Positions 7,129 through 16,752 of a stretch of DNA of 64,000 nt are shown here, piece after piece. Each line of letters begins with the position of its first letter. Position 1 is the stretch's first letter. Both the position numbers and the translations under genes were made by a program. Under the pieces are notes generated by a model. The model was given only the letters and a program-made list of their open reading frames with translations. It did not search any database and was not told where the DNA came from. The DNA comes from Ga0077560 sp046330395 (GTDB lineage Bacteria > Actinomycetota > Thermoleophilia > Miltoncostaeales > Miltoncostaeaceae), in contig JAXLSS010000004.1 of NCBI GenBank assembly GCA_046330395.1, positions 186,001 through 250,000 of the forward strand, given 5' to 3'.

Positions 7129-8820
7129 ATGACGGAACACAACCAGCCACAGAGGCAACGCCCCACCGGTGCGCTGAGTTCACCGTTGCTGCTCGGCGCC
7201 CTCACGCTGGTGGTGGCCGCCGTCGGCGTCGCCATCCTGCTGGGTCCGCTGGCCGAGCACAGCGCGCCGCCGTGGCACGGCATCCGGCTCACCTGGTGGA
7301 TGCTGGCCCCCGCGTTCCTGCTGGCCGAGCAGGCCTCCGTGGACATCGGCCTGCGCGGCCGCTGGCAGTTCTCGTTCACGTTCTCGTTCACCGAGCTGCC
7401 GCTGGTGATGGGCCTGGTGTTCGCCACGCCCATCGACGTGGTGAGCGGCGAGCTGGTGGGGTCGCTGGTGGCCCTCATGCTGCTGCGGCGCCAGCGCGGC
7501 CTGCGGCTGGCCTTCAACCTGGCCCAGTTCATGCTCACCACCTGCATCTCCGCAGTGATGGTGCACGAGGGGCTGGAGGCGTGGGCCTCGCCGCCGCCGC
7601 AGGTTGCCTGGCTGCTGGTGAGCCTCGGCGTGCTGGTGGGCAACACCATCGGGTCCGGGCTGGTCACCCTCGCCGTGGTGATCCACCAGCGCAGCAAGCC
7701 GTCCCGCTGGCTGGTGATCGAGGCCTTCGTGGTCGGCTCCGTCACGGTGCTCACCACCACCTTCTTCGGGCTGGCCTGCGCCGAGCTCACCCGGTTGCGG
7801 CCCTGGGCGCTGGTGCTGCTGCTGCCCGCAGCCCTGGTGCTGGTCGTGGCCTACCGCGCCTACGCGCGCGATCGGCGCCGCCAGGAACGCACCGAGGAGC
7901 TGTACCGCTGGATGCAGCGCGTCCACGCCGCCTCCGACATCGGCACCGCCATGTCCGCGCTGCTCGAGGAGGCCCGCTCCCTGTTCCGCGCCGACGTGGT
8001 GAGCATCCTGCTGCTCCCTGGCGCCGAGCACGACGGGGCCCTGCGCAGCGTCAGCGGTCCCGGTGACCACCTGGAGATCCTCGTGCCGGCCGAGGACACC
8101 GTGATGCCCGGTGTGCGCGCCGAGCGGCCCACCCTCATGCGCGCCCCCCTGCAGGCCGACTCCCGCGACGCCGGCATGGTCGTGGTGGAGCGCACCGCCT
8201 CCGGCGCCTCCGCCTTCGACGCCAGCGACCGGGCCCTGCTGGACACCTACGTCAGCCACGCCGGCCTCGCCCTGGAGAACGGGCGCCTGGAGCGCTCCCT
8301 CACCGACCTGTCCCGCACCAGCGAGCGGCTGGCCGTGCAGGCCTTCACCGACCCGCTCACCGGCCTGGGCAACCGCGCCCTCCTGATGGACCGCGTCCGC
8401 GCGGCCCTCGCCCGCGACGGGGCCCGCCCCGTCGGGCTGCTCCTCATGGACCTGGACGGCTTCAAGAGCGTCAACGACCGCTACGGCCACGCCGCCGGCG
8501 ACCGCCTCCTCACCACCGTCGCCGAGCGCGTGCGCGCCTGCGTGCGCCCCATCGACACCATCGGCCGCCTCGGCGGCGACGAGTTCCTCGCCGTCCTGGA
8601 GGTCGTCGAGGGGGTCACCGAGGCCCGCGAGATCGCCGGCCGCCTGGAACGCGCCGTCTGGGAGCCCATCGACGTGGGCGGCGGCGAGACCGTCAACGTG
8701 GGCCTGTCCGTCGGCGTCGCCGTCGGCATCCCCGGTCAGGTGGACGCCGACGAACTCCTCGACCAGGCGGACCGGGCCATGTACGCCCGCAAGGCCGTCT
8801 CCGTCCACCGGGGCCGCTGA
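7129..8820 (+). CDS. membrane diguanylate cyclase (TM sensor-GAF-GGDEF)
   Basis: Makes cyclic di-GMP from two GTP. The protein has about 563 residues. The first 250 form around eight membrane helices of a MASE-like sensor. A GAF-like segment follows (about 270-420, ending YVSHAGLALENGRLERSL). The GGDEF domain starts FTDPLTGLGNRALL, with the active-site loop RLGGDEFLAVLE near residue 481 and metal-binding MDLDGFKSVND. An intact inhibitory I-site, RPID, lies five residues before GGDEF, so product feedback is expected. No EAL domain is present. The start is ATG 7129. The membrane region has no family I can name confidently. Confidence 0.92.
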   Translation: MTEHNQPQRQRPTGALSSPLLLGALTLVVAAVGVAILLGPLAEHSAPPWHGIRLTWWMLAPAFLLAEQASVDIGLRGRWQFSFTFSFTELPLVMGLVFATPIDVVSGELVGSLVALMLLRRQRGLRLAFNLAQFMLTTCISAVMVHEGLEAWASPPPQVAWLLVSLGVLVGNTIGSGLVTLAVVIHQRSKPSRWLVIEAFVVGSVTVLTTTFFGLACAELTRLRPWALVLLLPAALVLVVAYRAYARDRRRQERTEELYRWMQRVHAASDIGTAMSALLEEARSLFRADVVSILLLPGAEHDGALRSVSGPGDHLEILVPAEDTVMPGVRAERPTLMRAPLQADSRDAGMVVVERTASGASAFDASDRALLDTYVSHAGLALENGRLERSLTDLSRTSERLAVQAFTDPLTGLGNRALLMDRVRAALARDGARPVGLLLMDLDGFKSVNDRYGHAAGDRLLTTVAERVRACVRPIDTIGRLGGDEFLAVLEVVEGVTEAREIAGRLERAVWEPIDVGGGETVNVGLSVGVAVGIPGQVDADELLDQADRAMYARKAVSVHRGR

Positions 8821-8860
8821 CCCTCCGCTAACGTCCGCAGCACGGCCGGTGTGGCCGAAT

Positions 8861-8934
8861 GCGCTCGTAGCTCAGCTGGATAGAGCAGCGGACTTCTAAT
8901 CCGCCGGTCGGAGGTTCGAATCCTCCCGGGCGCG
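8861..8934 (+). tRNA. tRNA-Arg (anticodon TCT)
   Basis: A complete cloverleaf. The acceptor stem GCGCTCG pairs with CGGGCGC (one T:G), the D arm is GCTCAGCTGGATAGAGC, the anticodon stem GCGGA/TCCGC closes loop CTTCTAA with TCT at positions 34-36, and the T arm is GGAGG-TTCGAAT-CCTCC. The discriminator base is G and CCA is not encoded. It reads AGA codons, which are rare in this GC-rich genome. Confidence 0.95.
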
Positions 8935-8978
8935 CTGAGACTCCCGCAACCGCGATGGCGTTGACCCCGGCAGTGCGG

Positions 8979-9734
8979 TCAGTACGCCGACCAGCCCCGG
9001 TCGACGTACAGGGTCGCGCCGGTCACCGAGTCCGAGTCGGAGGAGGCAAGGAACACCGCCGCGCCACCCAGCTCGTCGGCCTCCATCCAGACGCCCGGGC
9101 CGCCGAACCGCTCGTCGGCACGCCTGCGGTAGTCGGCGTTGTCCGCCCGGAAGCCCGCGTTCAATGGGGTCTTGATGAACCCGGGCGCCAGGGTGTTGAC
9201 CTGGATGTTCCGCTCACGCAGGTCCAGCGCCAGGACCTTGCTGATCATGTGCACCGCCGCCTTGGTGGCGCAGTAGATCGCACTCTCCGGGAAGCCATCG
9301 TTCCCGAAGATCGACCCGACGTTGATGATCTTCCCGGCCCCCGCGGCCTCGAAGTGCGGCAGGACGGCCTGGCTGAGGAAGAACAGGCCCTTGATGTTCG
9401 CGTCGATCATCAGATCGAAGCCGGCCTCGTCCGTGCCGCCGAGTGGGCTCATCACGAAGGCACCGGCGTTGTTGACCAGCACGTCGATGCGCCCGAGCGA
9501 CTGGTGCACCGTCTCCACCACGGCCTCGAGCTCGGCGAGCCTGGTGACATCGCACTCGACGGCGATGGCGGTGCCACCCGCCGCCCCGATGGATTCGACG
9601 ACCGCGGCGCCCTTGGCGTGATCCCGATTGAGGATCGCCACCCGGGCGCCTTCGGCGGCGTACCGACGGGCGATCGCCTCGCCGATCCCCTGGGAGCCGC
9701 CGGTGACCACCGCCACGCGTCCCTCGAGCCGCAT
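8979..9734 (-). CDS. SDR family NAD(P)-dependent oxidoreductase
   Basis: Classical short-chain dehydrogenase of 251 residues. It has the cofactor loop TGGSQGIG, CDVTR adenine contact, NNAG, the catalytic Ser in NVGSIFG, and YCATK giving Tyr and Lys of the triad. LAPGFIKTPL and VTGATLYVDRGWS at the C-terminus are typical of FabG/glucose-dehydrogenase-like enzymes. ATG 9734 is chosen because GAGGAGG lies 6 bases upstream; a GTG at 9740 would overlap the ribosome site. LNRDHAK after the second strand leaves cofactor preference uncertain. It ends 45 bases from the tRNA, converging on it. Substrate unknown. Confidence 0.92.
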   Translation of the reverse strand: MRLEGRVAVVTGGSQGIGEAIARRYAAEGARVAILNRDHAKGAAVVESIGAAGGTAIAVECDVTRLAELEAVVETVHQSLGRIDVLVNNAGAFVMSPLGGTDEAGFDLMIDANIKGLFFLSQAVLPHFEAAGAGKIINVGSIFGNDGFPESAIYCATKAAVHMISKVLALDLRERNIQVNTLAPGFIKTPLNAGFRADNADYRRRADERFGGPGVWMEADELGGAAVFLASSDSDSVTGATLYVDRGWSAY

Positions 9735-9887
9735 CACCACCTCCTCGACGATCTTGCCTTGCGCGACTCTACCCCCGGTCCGCCAGAGGCCCGGCCCGCG
9801 GGCCCCGTCACACGATCGGCACCGCGTCGTGCGGTAGACCGCGCCGCTCGTCCCTGATGCTCTTGGGGAGCGGGCGTCTCGCGCAAC

Positions 9888-10100
9888 TCAGGCCAGGCGC
9901 CACCGCGGATCGAGGAATCGCAGCGCCTGAGAGCCCACCTGCAGGCCCTCCACGCGAGCGCCGTCGGGGAGCGTCAGGGTGACCCGCCAGGCCATGCCCG
10001 GGATCCCGTGGTAGCTGATCTCGCGTCGGTCGTTCACGCGGGCGACGACGCGTCCACGGCCCAGCACCTCCAGGGGGAGCTCACGACCCGGTGCGTACAT
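9888..10100 (-). CDS. small beta-rich hypothetical protein (70 aa)
   Basis: Starts at ATG 10100, 7 bases after the stop of the upstream hydrolase gene, so it is probably co-transcribed. Phrases such as ELPLEVLGRGRVVARVND and AWRVTLTLPDGARVEGLQVG look like a small beta barrel with alternating hydrophobic residues. No signal peptide. Family not recognised; the tight spacing is the main support. Confidence 0.5.
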   Translation of the reverse strand: MYAPGRELPLEVLGRGRVVARVNDRREISYHGIPGMAWRVTLTLPDGARVEGLQVGSQALRFLDPRWRLA

Positions 10101-10107
10101 GCGGGCA

Positions 10108-11256
10108 TCATGGCCGAACCGACGACGTCGCCGCGGCGGTGCGGGTTGCCGGCGCCTCGCCGAGCACCGCGCGGGCGAACGCGGTCGGGTCGGCCATCAT
10201 CGACAGGTGGCCGGCGTCCGGGATGACGTGTACGGGCGGGTGGTGCAGCGCGGTGATGGTGGCGCTCAACGACCCGCCCTGATGGTCCTGCTGCCCCCAG
10301 ATGATCGCGCGAGGGACGGCGATGGCCGAGATCTGTGACGCGGTGAGCGCTGGCACGCCGTGCTCGGCCATCTTGAAGAACGCCTGCTCGGTGCGGTGCT
10401 GGCGCAGCGGTTTGAGCCAGGCGTCCGCCTCGGCGTCGGTGGGTCCGCAGCCGGGCCCGCACGCGCGGCGGATCATGGACTTCGCCAGCCCCGTCCAGTT
10501 GGTGGCGATGCGGTACACCGACGTGAGGTAGGGCGCCCTCACGAAGGCCTTCCTGATCCAGCTCGGCGGGGTCGGGATGGAGCGACCGTCGCCGTCGACG
10601 AACACCACCTTGCCGACATCCCCCGGGTGGGCCAGGGCGACCGCGCCAACGAAGGCGGCCCCCTGCGAGTGGCCCAGCAGCATGGGCTTCTGCAGGTGGA
10701 AGTGCCGGACGAAACCGTCGATGAGCGCTGCCTGGTCGTTTATGCCGTACCGGCCGTTGGCGTCGCTGTAGCCGTAGCCCGCGAGATCCAGGGCGTAGAC
10801 GACGTGTTTGGCGGCCAGGAGCTGCGCCATCCGGTGCCACACCAGGGTCGACTCGAGGAACCCGTGCACCAGCACGATGGGGCTGCCCGTGGTGCCCCAG
10901 CGCTCGTAGTGCACCGAGGTGCCATCCACCTCGGCGTAGCTGCCGTAGGGCGCCGTGACGTGATCCCGCGGTGTGGTGAGCAGGTTGAAGGCGGCCGAGG
11001 CGAGCGTCACCACGCCCCACACCAGCACCAGCCAGCGCCCCACGGCCCGGGTGCGCCGCAGCCGCGATCCGTCACGGCGCCGACGCCCGGACCTCCGCCA
11101 CGCCCACGCGATGGCGGCGCCGACGACCACGCCGATGGCGAGCAGCACCCACCCGCCGATGTCCCACAGCAGCACCGCGGCCGCGACGGCGGGGATGACC
11201 GCGAAGGCCAGGCGTCGCCGGGATGGCCAGGCCAACCGAGGCGGCGTCACCCGCAT
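10108..11256 (-). CDS. membrane-anchored alpha/beta hydrolase
   Basis: Two membrane helices (LAFAVIPAVAAAVLLWDI and VLLAIGVVVGAAIAWAW, then another near residues 70-88) precede an alpha/beta-hydrolase domain. The domain has the oxyanion HGF in VLVHGFLEST, the nucleophile Ser in GHSQG (about residue 195), an acid in IIWGQQDHQGG and the catalytic His in DAGHLSMMADP. Such enzymes cleave esters, epoxides or carbon-halogen bonds; the substrate is not inferable. The catalytic domain probably faces outside. ATG 11256 begins directly before the first helix; an upstream GTG at 11304 would add 16 polar residues. Confidence 0.88.
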   Translation of the reverse strand: MRVTPPRLAWPSRRRLAFAVIPAVAAAVLLWDIGGWVLLAIGVVVGAAIAWAWRRSGRRRRDGSRLRRTRAVGRWLVLVWGVVTLASAAFNLLTTPRDHVTAPYGSYAEVDGTSVHYERWGTTGSPIVLVHGFLESTLVWHRMAQLLAAKHVVYALDLAGYGYSDANGRYGINDQAALIDGFVRHFHLQKPMLLGHSQGAAFVGAVALAHPGDVGKVVFVDGDGRSIPTPPSWIRKAFVRAPYLTSVYRIATNWTGLAKSMIRRACGPGCGPTDAEADAWLKPLRQHRTEQAFFKMAEHGVPALTASQISAIAVPRAIIWGQQDHQGGSLSATITALHHPPVHVIPDAGHLSMMADPTAFARAVLGEAPATRTAAATSSVRP

Positions 11257-11399
11257 CCCGCCACCTCGGTCATCGGTCAAGGGCGCCGCACGCCTGTGTG
11301 TCAACGCGGGCTGACCCGGGGGTCAGGGGGCCGAGCGACTCCACGCGGGCGATTCTCGCCCATCCGGCAGGAGCCGGGCCCCGGACCCGGGACGAACTC

Positions 11400-11954
11400 C
11401 TACCGCGCGGCGCACACCGCCTGCACCTCGAGGACGGTGGAGTACGGCGCGTCGTTGTGCACGCTGGCCAGCCAGCTGCCGGCGGCGGTCATCTCGCTCT
11501 CCAGGAGCGGCGCCTTCGGCTCCGGCACCTGCTCGACGTGGGGCGGTAGCCCACCGGGCCGCGGAGGGCCGGTGACCTCGTGCACCGACCGGGCACCCCC
11601 GCCCACGATCTGCTCGCCGGCGAGGCAGGTCGCGGTGGTGCGCCCGAAGGCGCCGGGTGCAACGGTCACGTTCTCCACCCGTGCGGTGACGGTGAGCGGC
11701 GGTGCCGCCGCGCCGGGCACGCCCTGGGGTCCGATGGGGCCCTGGGGGCCGACGTTGTTCCAGCTGATCGCGTACTCACCGCGCCTGCAGCCCGTGGTGG
11801 GGCTGACCCGCAGCAACCCCGTGGCGTGCGAGACGCAGCCGTTGTAGACGATCGGGGCGCTCGCGGTGGTGGCGCTGTAGGCCATCGCACCGCCCCCGCC
11901 GGCGACGGTGGCGCACAGCAGCAGCGCAAGTGTGGACCGCGGAACCTTGGACAT
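11400..11954 (-). CDS. secreted protein with short collagen-like repeat
   Basis: Starts at ATG 11954 with GGGAGG eight bases upstream and a signal peptide (TLALLLCATVAGGGGAMAYS). The mature part begins PIVYNGCVSHATGLLRV and TGCRRGEYAISWN, a motif that precedes Gly-X-Y runs in many actinobacterial exported proteins. A short run GPQGPIGPQGVPG follows, then a beta domain with TATCLAGEQIVGGGARS and a final Cys pair (VQAVCAAR). A similar plan is found in the gene at 47689-48315. It is likely a cell-surface or extracellular structural protein; its role is unknown. Confidence 0.75.
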   Translation of the reverse strand: MSKVPRSTLALLLCATVAGGGGAMAYSATTASAPIVYNGCVSHATGLLRVSPTTGCRRGEYAISWNNVGPQGPIGPQGVPGAAAPPLTVTARVENVTVAPGAFGRTTATCLAGEQIVGGGARSVHEVTGPPRPGGLPPHVEQVPEPKAPLLESEMTAAGSWLASVHNDAPYSTVLEVQAVCAAR

Positions 11955-12164
11955 GACCGACCTCCCTGACCGTGTGCGTGGGGTGGAACGACCGCGATCC
12001 TCATGGGGGTGCGCCACGCCGGCATCGTCCAAACGGACGATGGGAGGCCGTCAAAACGAGCGAGCTCGCCCGGGGGGCAACCTCATGCACCGGGCGGGAG
12101 GCCGGGACGGGGCATGGAGCCGATGCCCATTGCAGTGCCCGTCGTGCCCGACCGGAGGTGCTCA

Positions 12165-12926
12165 TTGCCCACGACCGCTCCACGCCGCTCCCTCATCCTC
12201 GGCGCCGCCCTGCTGTGCTGCGCCGTCACCGCCCCCGCCGCCGTCGCCTCGAATGGCGGAGCCGGCGCGGTGTTCACCACCGACGCCCAGGGGCTCGCGG
12301 TGAACCAGAACCTGTTCGACACGCCGCAGGACGTGCACCTGAACGGCGGCCCGCCCTGCAACTCCTCCGGCAACGCCGGACTGGCCGACGGGTGGTACGT
12401 GTTCCGGGTCACCGACCCGTCCGGCAAGACGGACATGACCGCGGGTGAACCCATCGCCCAGCGCCGGTTCCGCGTGGCCGCCCACGCGGTGGTGGAGGCG
12501 TCCGATCCCGCGGATCACCCCATCAAGACCACGGCCTGCGGGGCGGTGCTGCAGGTGGGGCCGTTCACCGCCGGCAGCGCGACCGGCGAGTACAAGATGT
12601 GGGTCGCGCCCGACGGCACGGTCAGTCGCAAAGGGCACGGCAAGAGCCGTGGGGGTGTGTTCAGCCCGTGCCGCTCCAAGACGGACAACTTCAAGCTGCG
12701 CCTGCCTGACCCGACCGACCCGGGGGGCAGCGGTCAGTACCTGTCGCCGGGCCCCGACCCGTCACCCACCCCGGCACCGCCCGCCGACCCTGGTCAGGTG
12801 ACACCGCCCACGGATCCCGGCCAGCCGACGAAGCCCGTGAGGACCAGGAAGCCGTGCAAGGGCGGCCACACCACGGATCCCACGCCGACACCGACGCCGA
12901 CGCCCACCCCGACCCCGATCCTCTGA
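12165..12926 (+). CDS. secreted protein with Pro/Thr-rich C-terminal tail
   Basis: TTG 12165 is taken as start because GGAGG lies 6 bases before it and a signal peptide follows at once (RRSLILGAALLCCAVTAPAA). The mature domain (about residues 35-185) contains DGWYVFRVTDPSGKTDMT, ACGAVLQVGPF and YKMWVAPDG, resembling a prealbumin- or Ig-like fold. The last 70 residues are a linker of Pro, Asp and Thr ending in tandem TP repeats, typical of an extended wall-spanning tail, but no LPXTG or helix follows. An in-frame ATG further upstream would add a polar leader and is less likely. Confidence 0.75.
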   Translation: MPTTAPRRSLILGAALLCCAVTAPAAVASNGGAGAVFTTDAQGLAVNQNLFDTPQDVHLNGGPPCNSSGNAGLADGWYVFRVTDPSGKTDMTAGEPIAQRRFRVAAHAVVEASDPADHPIKTTACGAVLQVGPFTAGSATGEYKMWVAPDGTVSRKGHGKSRGGVFSPCRSKTDNFKLRLPDPTDPGGSGQYLSPGPDPSPTPAPPADPGQVTPPTDPGQPTKPVRTRKPCKGGHTTDPTPTPTPTPTPTPIL

Positions 12927-13041
12927 GGGAGGGCGGAGTCCACCGTGCGCATCGGCCACGGGCGGATGCGCACAGTGGGTCACCGCGCGGTCCAACCGTC
13001 GCGGCGAGCGTGGCGATGCACCTCCCTGTTAGGGTCGCCAG

Positions 13042-14811
13042 ATGTCGAGACATCGGCGGGTCCGCGTGCTGCTCGTGCTGTGCGTGAGCGGCCTCACGGC
13101 CGGGCAGGCCGCGGCCGCGGTCACGCGGTATGCCTCGCCGACGGGCGGTGCCACGCCCTCCGAATGCACGGATCCGAACGCACCGTGCACCCTGGCCGTC
13201 GCTCTGGCCCACCCGGGGGCGGGCGACACCATCAGCCTCGCGGGCGGGCCCTACGACATGCAGGCCATCCCGCTGCCCGCGGTCCCGCTCAACTGGGTGG
13301 CCACGGATCCCGCGGCACGACCCACGCTGACGTCCGCGGGGCCGATGGCGACGCTGAACCTCGGCTTCACGCAGAGCGGCACCGTCGTGGATGGCGTCGA
13401 TGTCAACAACACGCACACCCCGACGAACGTCGCGGCGATCTCGGTGGCCGCCGGCACGAGCGCCACGGTGCGCAACGCCACCATCACCGGCGGGTCGTGC
13501 ATCGACGCGCCCGACTCCGGCCCGCTCACCATCGAGCGGGCCACGCTCACCAGCCGGGTGAGCGCCACGTGCATGGTGCTGGGCCATCAGTCCGTCGTCC
13601 GGTCCAGCACGGTGGGGCGCACCAACGGACTGGTCTTCGGCACGCCGCCCCCATCGGTGACCACGCAGGGGCTGGTGGAGGACACCACGGTGACGGGGGG
13701 CCTGCAACTGCTTGACGGCGGGGCGGTGGCACGGCGCGTCAGCGCCCTGGGCTTCACGGCGATCTGGGGTCAGGGGCTGGTGGTGGACTCACTCGCCCGG
13801 AGCGTGGCGACCAACGGCGTCGGCATCGCGGCCGACGCCCCGGTGGGCGGCACCCTGCGTGTCGTCAACGTCACCGCCATCGCGCCGAACGGCGTGGGGC
13901 TCCTGTCCCGGTCGGTGCAATCCACCAGCCCACAGGTCAGCCCGAACCTGCTGGATGTCACCAACGCGATCTCCCGGGGCGGCACGGCGGATGTGCAGGC
14001 GACCGCCGGTATCACCTGCATGAGCGGGAACAACTGTGCCCTCGGCCTGGTCCACATCGACCACTCGAACTTCGTCACCCGCGACCCCGCGGCCGACTCC
14101 CTGCTGGCCTCCACTCTGCTGGAGGGACCGGGGAACCAGTCGGGCGACCCGCACTTCACGAACGCCGCCGCCCTCGATTTCCATCCCCTCACCGGCTCAC
14201 CCACCATCGACGCGGGCGTCGTGGTTGCCGACGCGCTGCCGACCGACCTCGACGGCCGGGCCCGGGTGCAGGGCACGGCGCCGGACCTCGGGGCCTACGA
14301 GCGTGAGGTCCCGCCCGTGGGGACCCCGCCGGGTGGCGGCACCGGCGGCGGCGGTGCCGGAGGCGGTACCGGGGCCACCACGTCGGGTGCGACCGCGCCG
14401 GTGCTGGGTGCCGTCCGGCTGTCCCGCACGCACCTGCGCGCGGTTCCGCACGGGGCGACGGGGACGAAGGTGCGCTGGACGCTGACGCCGTCACTCATGA
14501 CCACCAGCGTCAGTGCCACGGCGCTGGTCAAGGTGACCATCCAGCGTGCCGCCGTCGGCGTGCGCGCCGGCGCGCGCTGCCTTCGGCCGAACCCGCGAAG
14601 CCGGGCCCGGCGCTGCACGCGGTGGCTGTCCCTCACTCCCGCCCTTGCTCAGAAGCTGTCCGCGGCGGGTGAGGTGCGCGTCCGCTTCACGGCGCGCCTC
14701 GGGGGGCGGGTGCTGCCGGCCGGGCGCTACCGCCTGCGCGTGCAGGCGGTGGATGTGGCCGGGCGCAACGCGGTCCCGCGCACCGTGGGTTTCACCGTGG
14801 CGCACCGCTGA
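13042..14811 (+). CDS. secreted right-handed beta-helix protein, choice-of-anchor Q type
   Basis: A 589-residue exported protein with a signal peptide to about residue 26. Residues 30-330 show Val/Thr/Asn-rich coils of a parallel beta helix (GTVVDGVDVNNTHT, GTSATVRNATITGG, GTLRVVNVTAIAPNG). Near residues 370-425 comes the hallmark of choice-of-anchor Q proteins: DFHPLTGSPTIDAG and DLDGRARVQG followed by DLGAYE. A Gly-rich linker then leads to a C-terminal beta domain (RLSRTHLRAVPHG to RTVGFTVAHR) found at the end of many actinobacterial surface proteins. Probably polysaccharide-binding or structural; no lyase catalytic residues can be assigned. Confidence 0.85.
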   Translation: MSRHRRVRVLLVLCVSGLTAGQAAAAVTRYASPTGGATPSECTDPNAPCTLAVALAHPGAGDTISLAGGPYDMQAIPLPAVPLNWVATDPAARPTLTSAGPMATLNLGFTQSGTVVDGVDVNNTHTPTNVAAISVAAGTSATVRNATITGGSCIDAPDSGPLTIERATLTSRVSATCMVLGHQSVVRSSTVGRTNGLVFGTPPPSVTTQGLVEDTTVTGGLQLLDGGAVARRVSALGFTAIWGQGLVVDSLARSVATNGVGIAADAPVGGTLRVVNVTAIAPNGVGLLSRSVQSTSPQVSPNLLDVTNAISRGGTADVQATAGITCMSGNNCALGLVHIDHSNFVTRDPAADSLLASTLLEGPGNQSGDPHFTNAAALDFHPLTGSPTIDAGVVVADALPTDLDGRARVQGTAPDLGAYEREVPPVGTPPGGGTGGGGAGGGTGATTSGATAPVLGAVRLSRTHLRAVPHGATGTKVRWTLTPSLMTTSVSATALVKVTIQRAAVGVRAGARCLRPNPRSRARRCTRWLSLTPALAQKLSAAGEVRVRFTARLGGRVLPAGRYRLRVQAVDVAGRNAVPRTVGFTVAHR

Positions 14812-14871
14812 CGCCTCGCCGAGCACCGGTGGCCGAGTGATCGGATCGCGGCGGTGCGCCACGAGGCGCGC

Positions 14872-16752
14872 CTACCGCACCCGCACCCACCTGGCCACGG
14901 AGGGGACGCCGTCGCGGTCGACGGCGAACAGCATGTACCAGCCCGGCGGGGTGAGCCCGGCGCCGGTGGGGACCGTCACGGCGATGGCGCCCCCGTCCCG
15001 CACCACCCGCAGCTCGACCGCGATGGAGCGCTGCTCCAGGTTGGTGGTGTGGGTCACGGCCGAGGGCCGCACCAGCCTCACCTTCGTGATGCGGGCGGCG
15101 TCGGGTGAGGTGAACACCGCCGTCGCCCCCCGGCGCAGCACGCGCGGCCCCGCCGTGATGCTTGGGCGCGGGCCCCGGAACAGGTACGGCGGGCTGTAGA
15201 TCTCCATCCGCAGCTCGAAGGAGCCGGGGCCGCCGTTGGCGTCGTGAAGAGGATCACCGCCGGCCGTCAGGACCCGCCCGTCGGGCAGCAGCAGGGCGGA
15301 TGAGTGGTAGCTGCGCGGCACCGTGGGGTCGGCGACGCGGTGCATCGACTCACCACCCGGGGCCAGCAGGGAGGCGGTGAGCAGGGCGCTGTGCTGGTTG
15401 GCGCGGTAGTCGCCCGCCCCGCCGGTGACCAGCGTCTGGTCGTCCGGCAGGATCACCGCGTTGGGGTACCGCGTGGGCGCCGACAGGTCGGGGCCGGGCC
15501 GATAGCGCGGGGAGGGGCCGCGCAGGTCGACGATGTCGGCGCGCGCCGTGGATTGGTCCGAGTCGCCGATGCCGCCGCCGCCCATGAAGATCCACCGCTG
15601 GCGGTTGGCCGGGGGCAGCAGCACGGAGTCGCTGGTCTCGGTCATGTCCGGCGTCGCGCAGCCCGGGCACCACGGTGAAGCGGTTCACCGCCCAGTCCAC
15701 AGCCCGGGGGTGCGTCCCACGTTCTCCCGGCCGTAGCCCGAGTTGCTGCCCGAGAAGAACAGCGTGCCGATGCGCGCGGTGGTGAACAGGGCCGGGTACG
15801 TCGCGAGCGGGCGGGTCGTGCCGCCCAGCTGTGTCCACCGGTTGGTGGCCGGGTCGTAGATCTCCGCGTGACCCGGGGTGATGCGGCCGAACTGGTCCAG
15901 GCCCGACGCCGCCATCACGCGGCCGTCGGACAGCGTCACCAGGCTGGGATACCAGCGCGGGGTGTGCATGTCCGCCACACGCGTGAAGACCCCGGTGTCG
16001 GGATCGACGAGGTACGCGGCGCGCGACCCTGCGTAGTCGCGGGTGTCGCGCGTCAGCCGGTCGGCGACGCCCGTGATGGGTGCCGTACGCCCGGCGGGGA
16101 TGCCCTCGGTGGCCAGGCGGGCGTGCCCGAACGAGATGGCGGCGTCGGTGCGCTCCGCGGTGACCCACACGCGCACCTCCGGTCCGCCCACGCGGATGGG
16201 CGACTCGGTGCGGTACACGTACCCGGCGGTGGTGACGAACGGTGTGCCGCTGGGCAGCAGCGTCCCGGGGTCGCCGGGCCGCCCCGCGGGGATGGTGAGC
16301 ACCCCGCCCGGCCGGTGGATCAGCACGTTGAGGGTCTCGTAGCGGGTGGTGCCCCCGGCGATGAGCAGCCGCCCGTCGGGCAGGAAGGCGTGGCCGGCGC
16401 AGAACACGTCGGTGGGCACGGTGAACGCGCGGGTGGCGCCGGTGGCGGGGTCGAACACGCCCACCTGGAAGCGGTGCGCCCGGAAGTCGGGTGCCGAGTT
16501 GCCCGACCCGGCGATCAGCAGCACCTTCCCGGAGCGCAGCAACGCCATGTGGGTGGTGCGCAGCAGCCGGGAGCCGGGCCCGTCCACCACGTCCCACCGG
16601 CCGTTGGCACGGACATAGGACGCGGCGTGGATGCGTCGCTGGTGCAGCCAGTTCTGGAGCCGGTCGTTGAACCCGAAGGCCACGAAGTTCAGCGCCGCCA
16701 GGCCCGCCGCGAGGATGAGCCCCGGCACCACCAGCCGCGCGCGGCCCCTCAC
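14872..16752 (-). CDS. glxA: galactose oxidase-like radical copper oxidase (GlxA type), frameshifted
   Basis: An N-terminal membrane anchor (VVPGLILAAGLAALNFVAF) precedes a Kelch propeller and a C-terminal DUF1929/early-set domain. Radical-copper residues are recognisable: Cys in DVFCAGHAFLPDG, Tyr in RWYPSLVTLSDG, Tyr-His in RSYHSSALLLPDG and the last His in VTHTTNLEQR. The stretch 15645-15705 (DWAVNRFTVVPGLRDA) reads only in another frame, so two compensating frame errors split the gene into 15685-16752 and 14872-15645. In Streptomyces, GlxA oxidises a glycan made by CslA. Here the GTG start overlaps the stop of the cslA-like gene by four bases, the same pairing. Activity on the partner glycan is inferred from that homology. 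Confidence 0.85.

Noticed and set aside
8861..9740. tRNA-Arg as an integration site of a mobile element
   Set aside because: No integrase gene, direct repeat of the tRNA 3' end or change of composition lies nearby.
12880..12925. Tandem CCGACGCC-type repeats as a possible CRISPR or satellite
   Set aside because: They encode the TP repeat at the C-terminus of a secreted protein and have no spacers.
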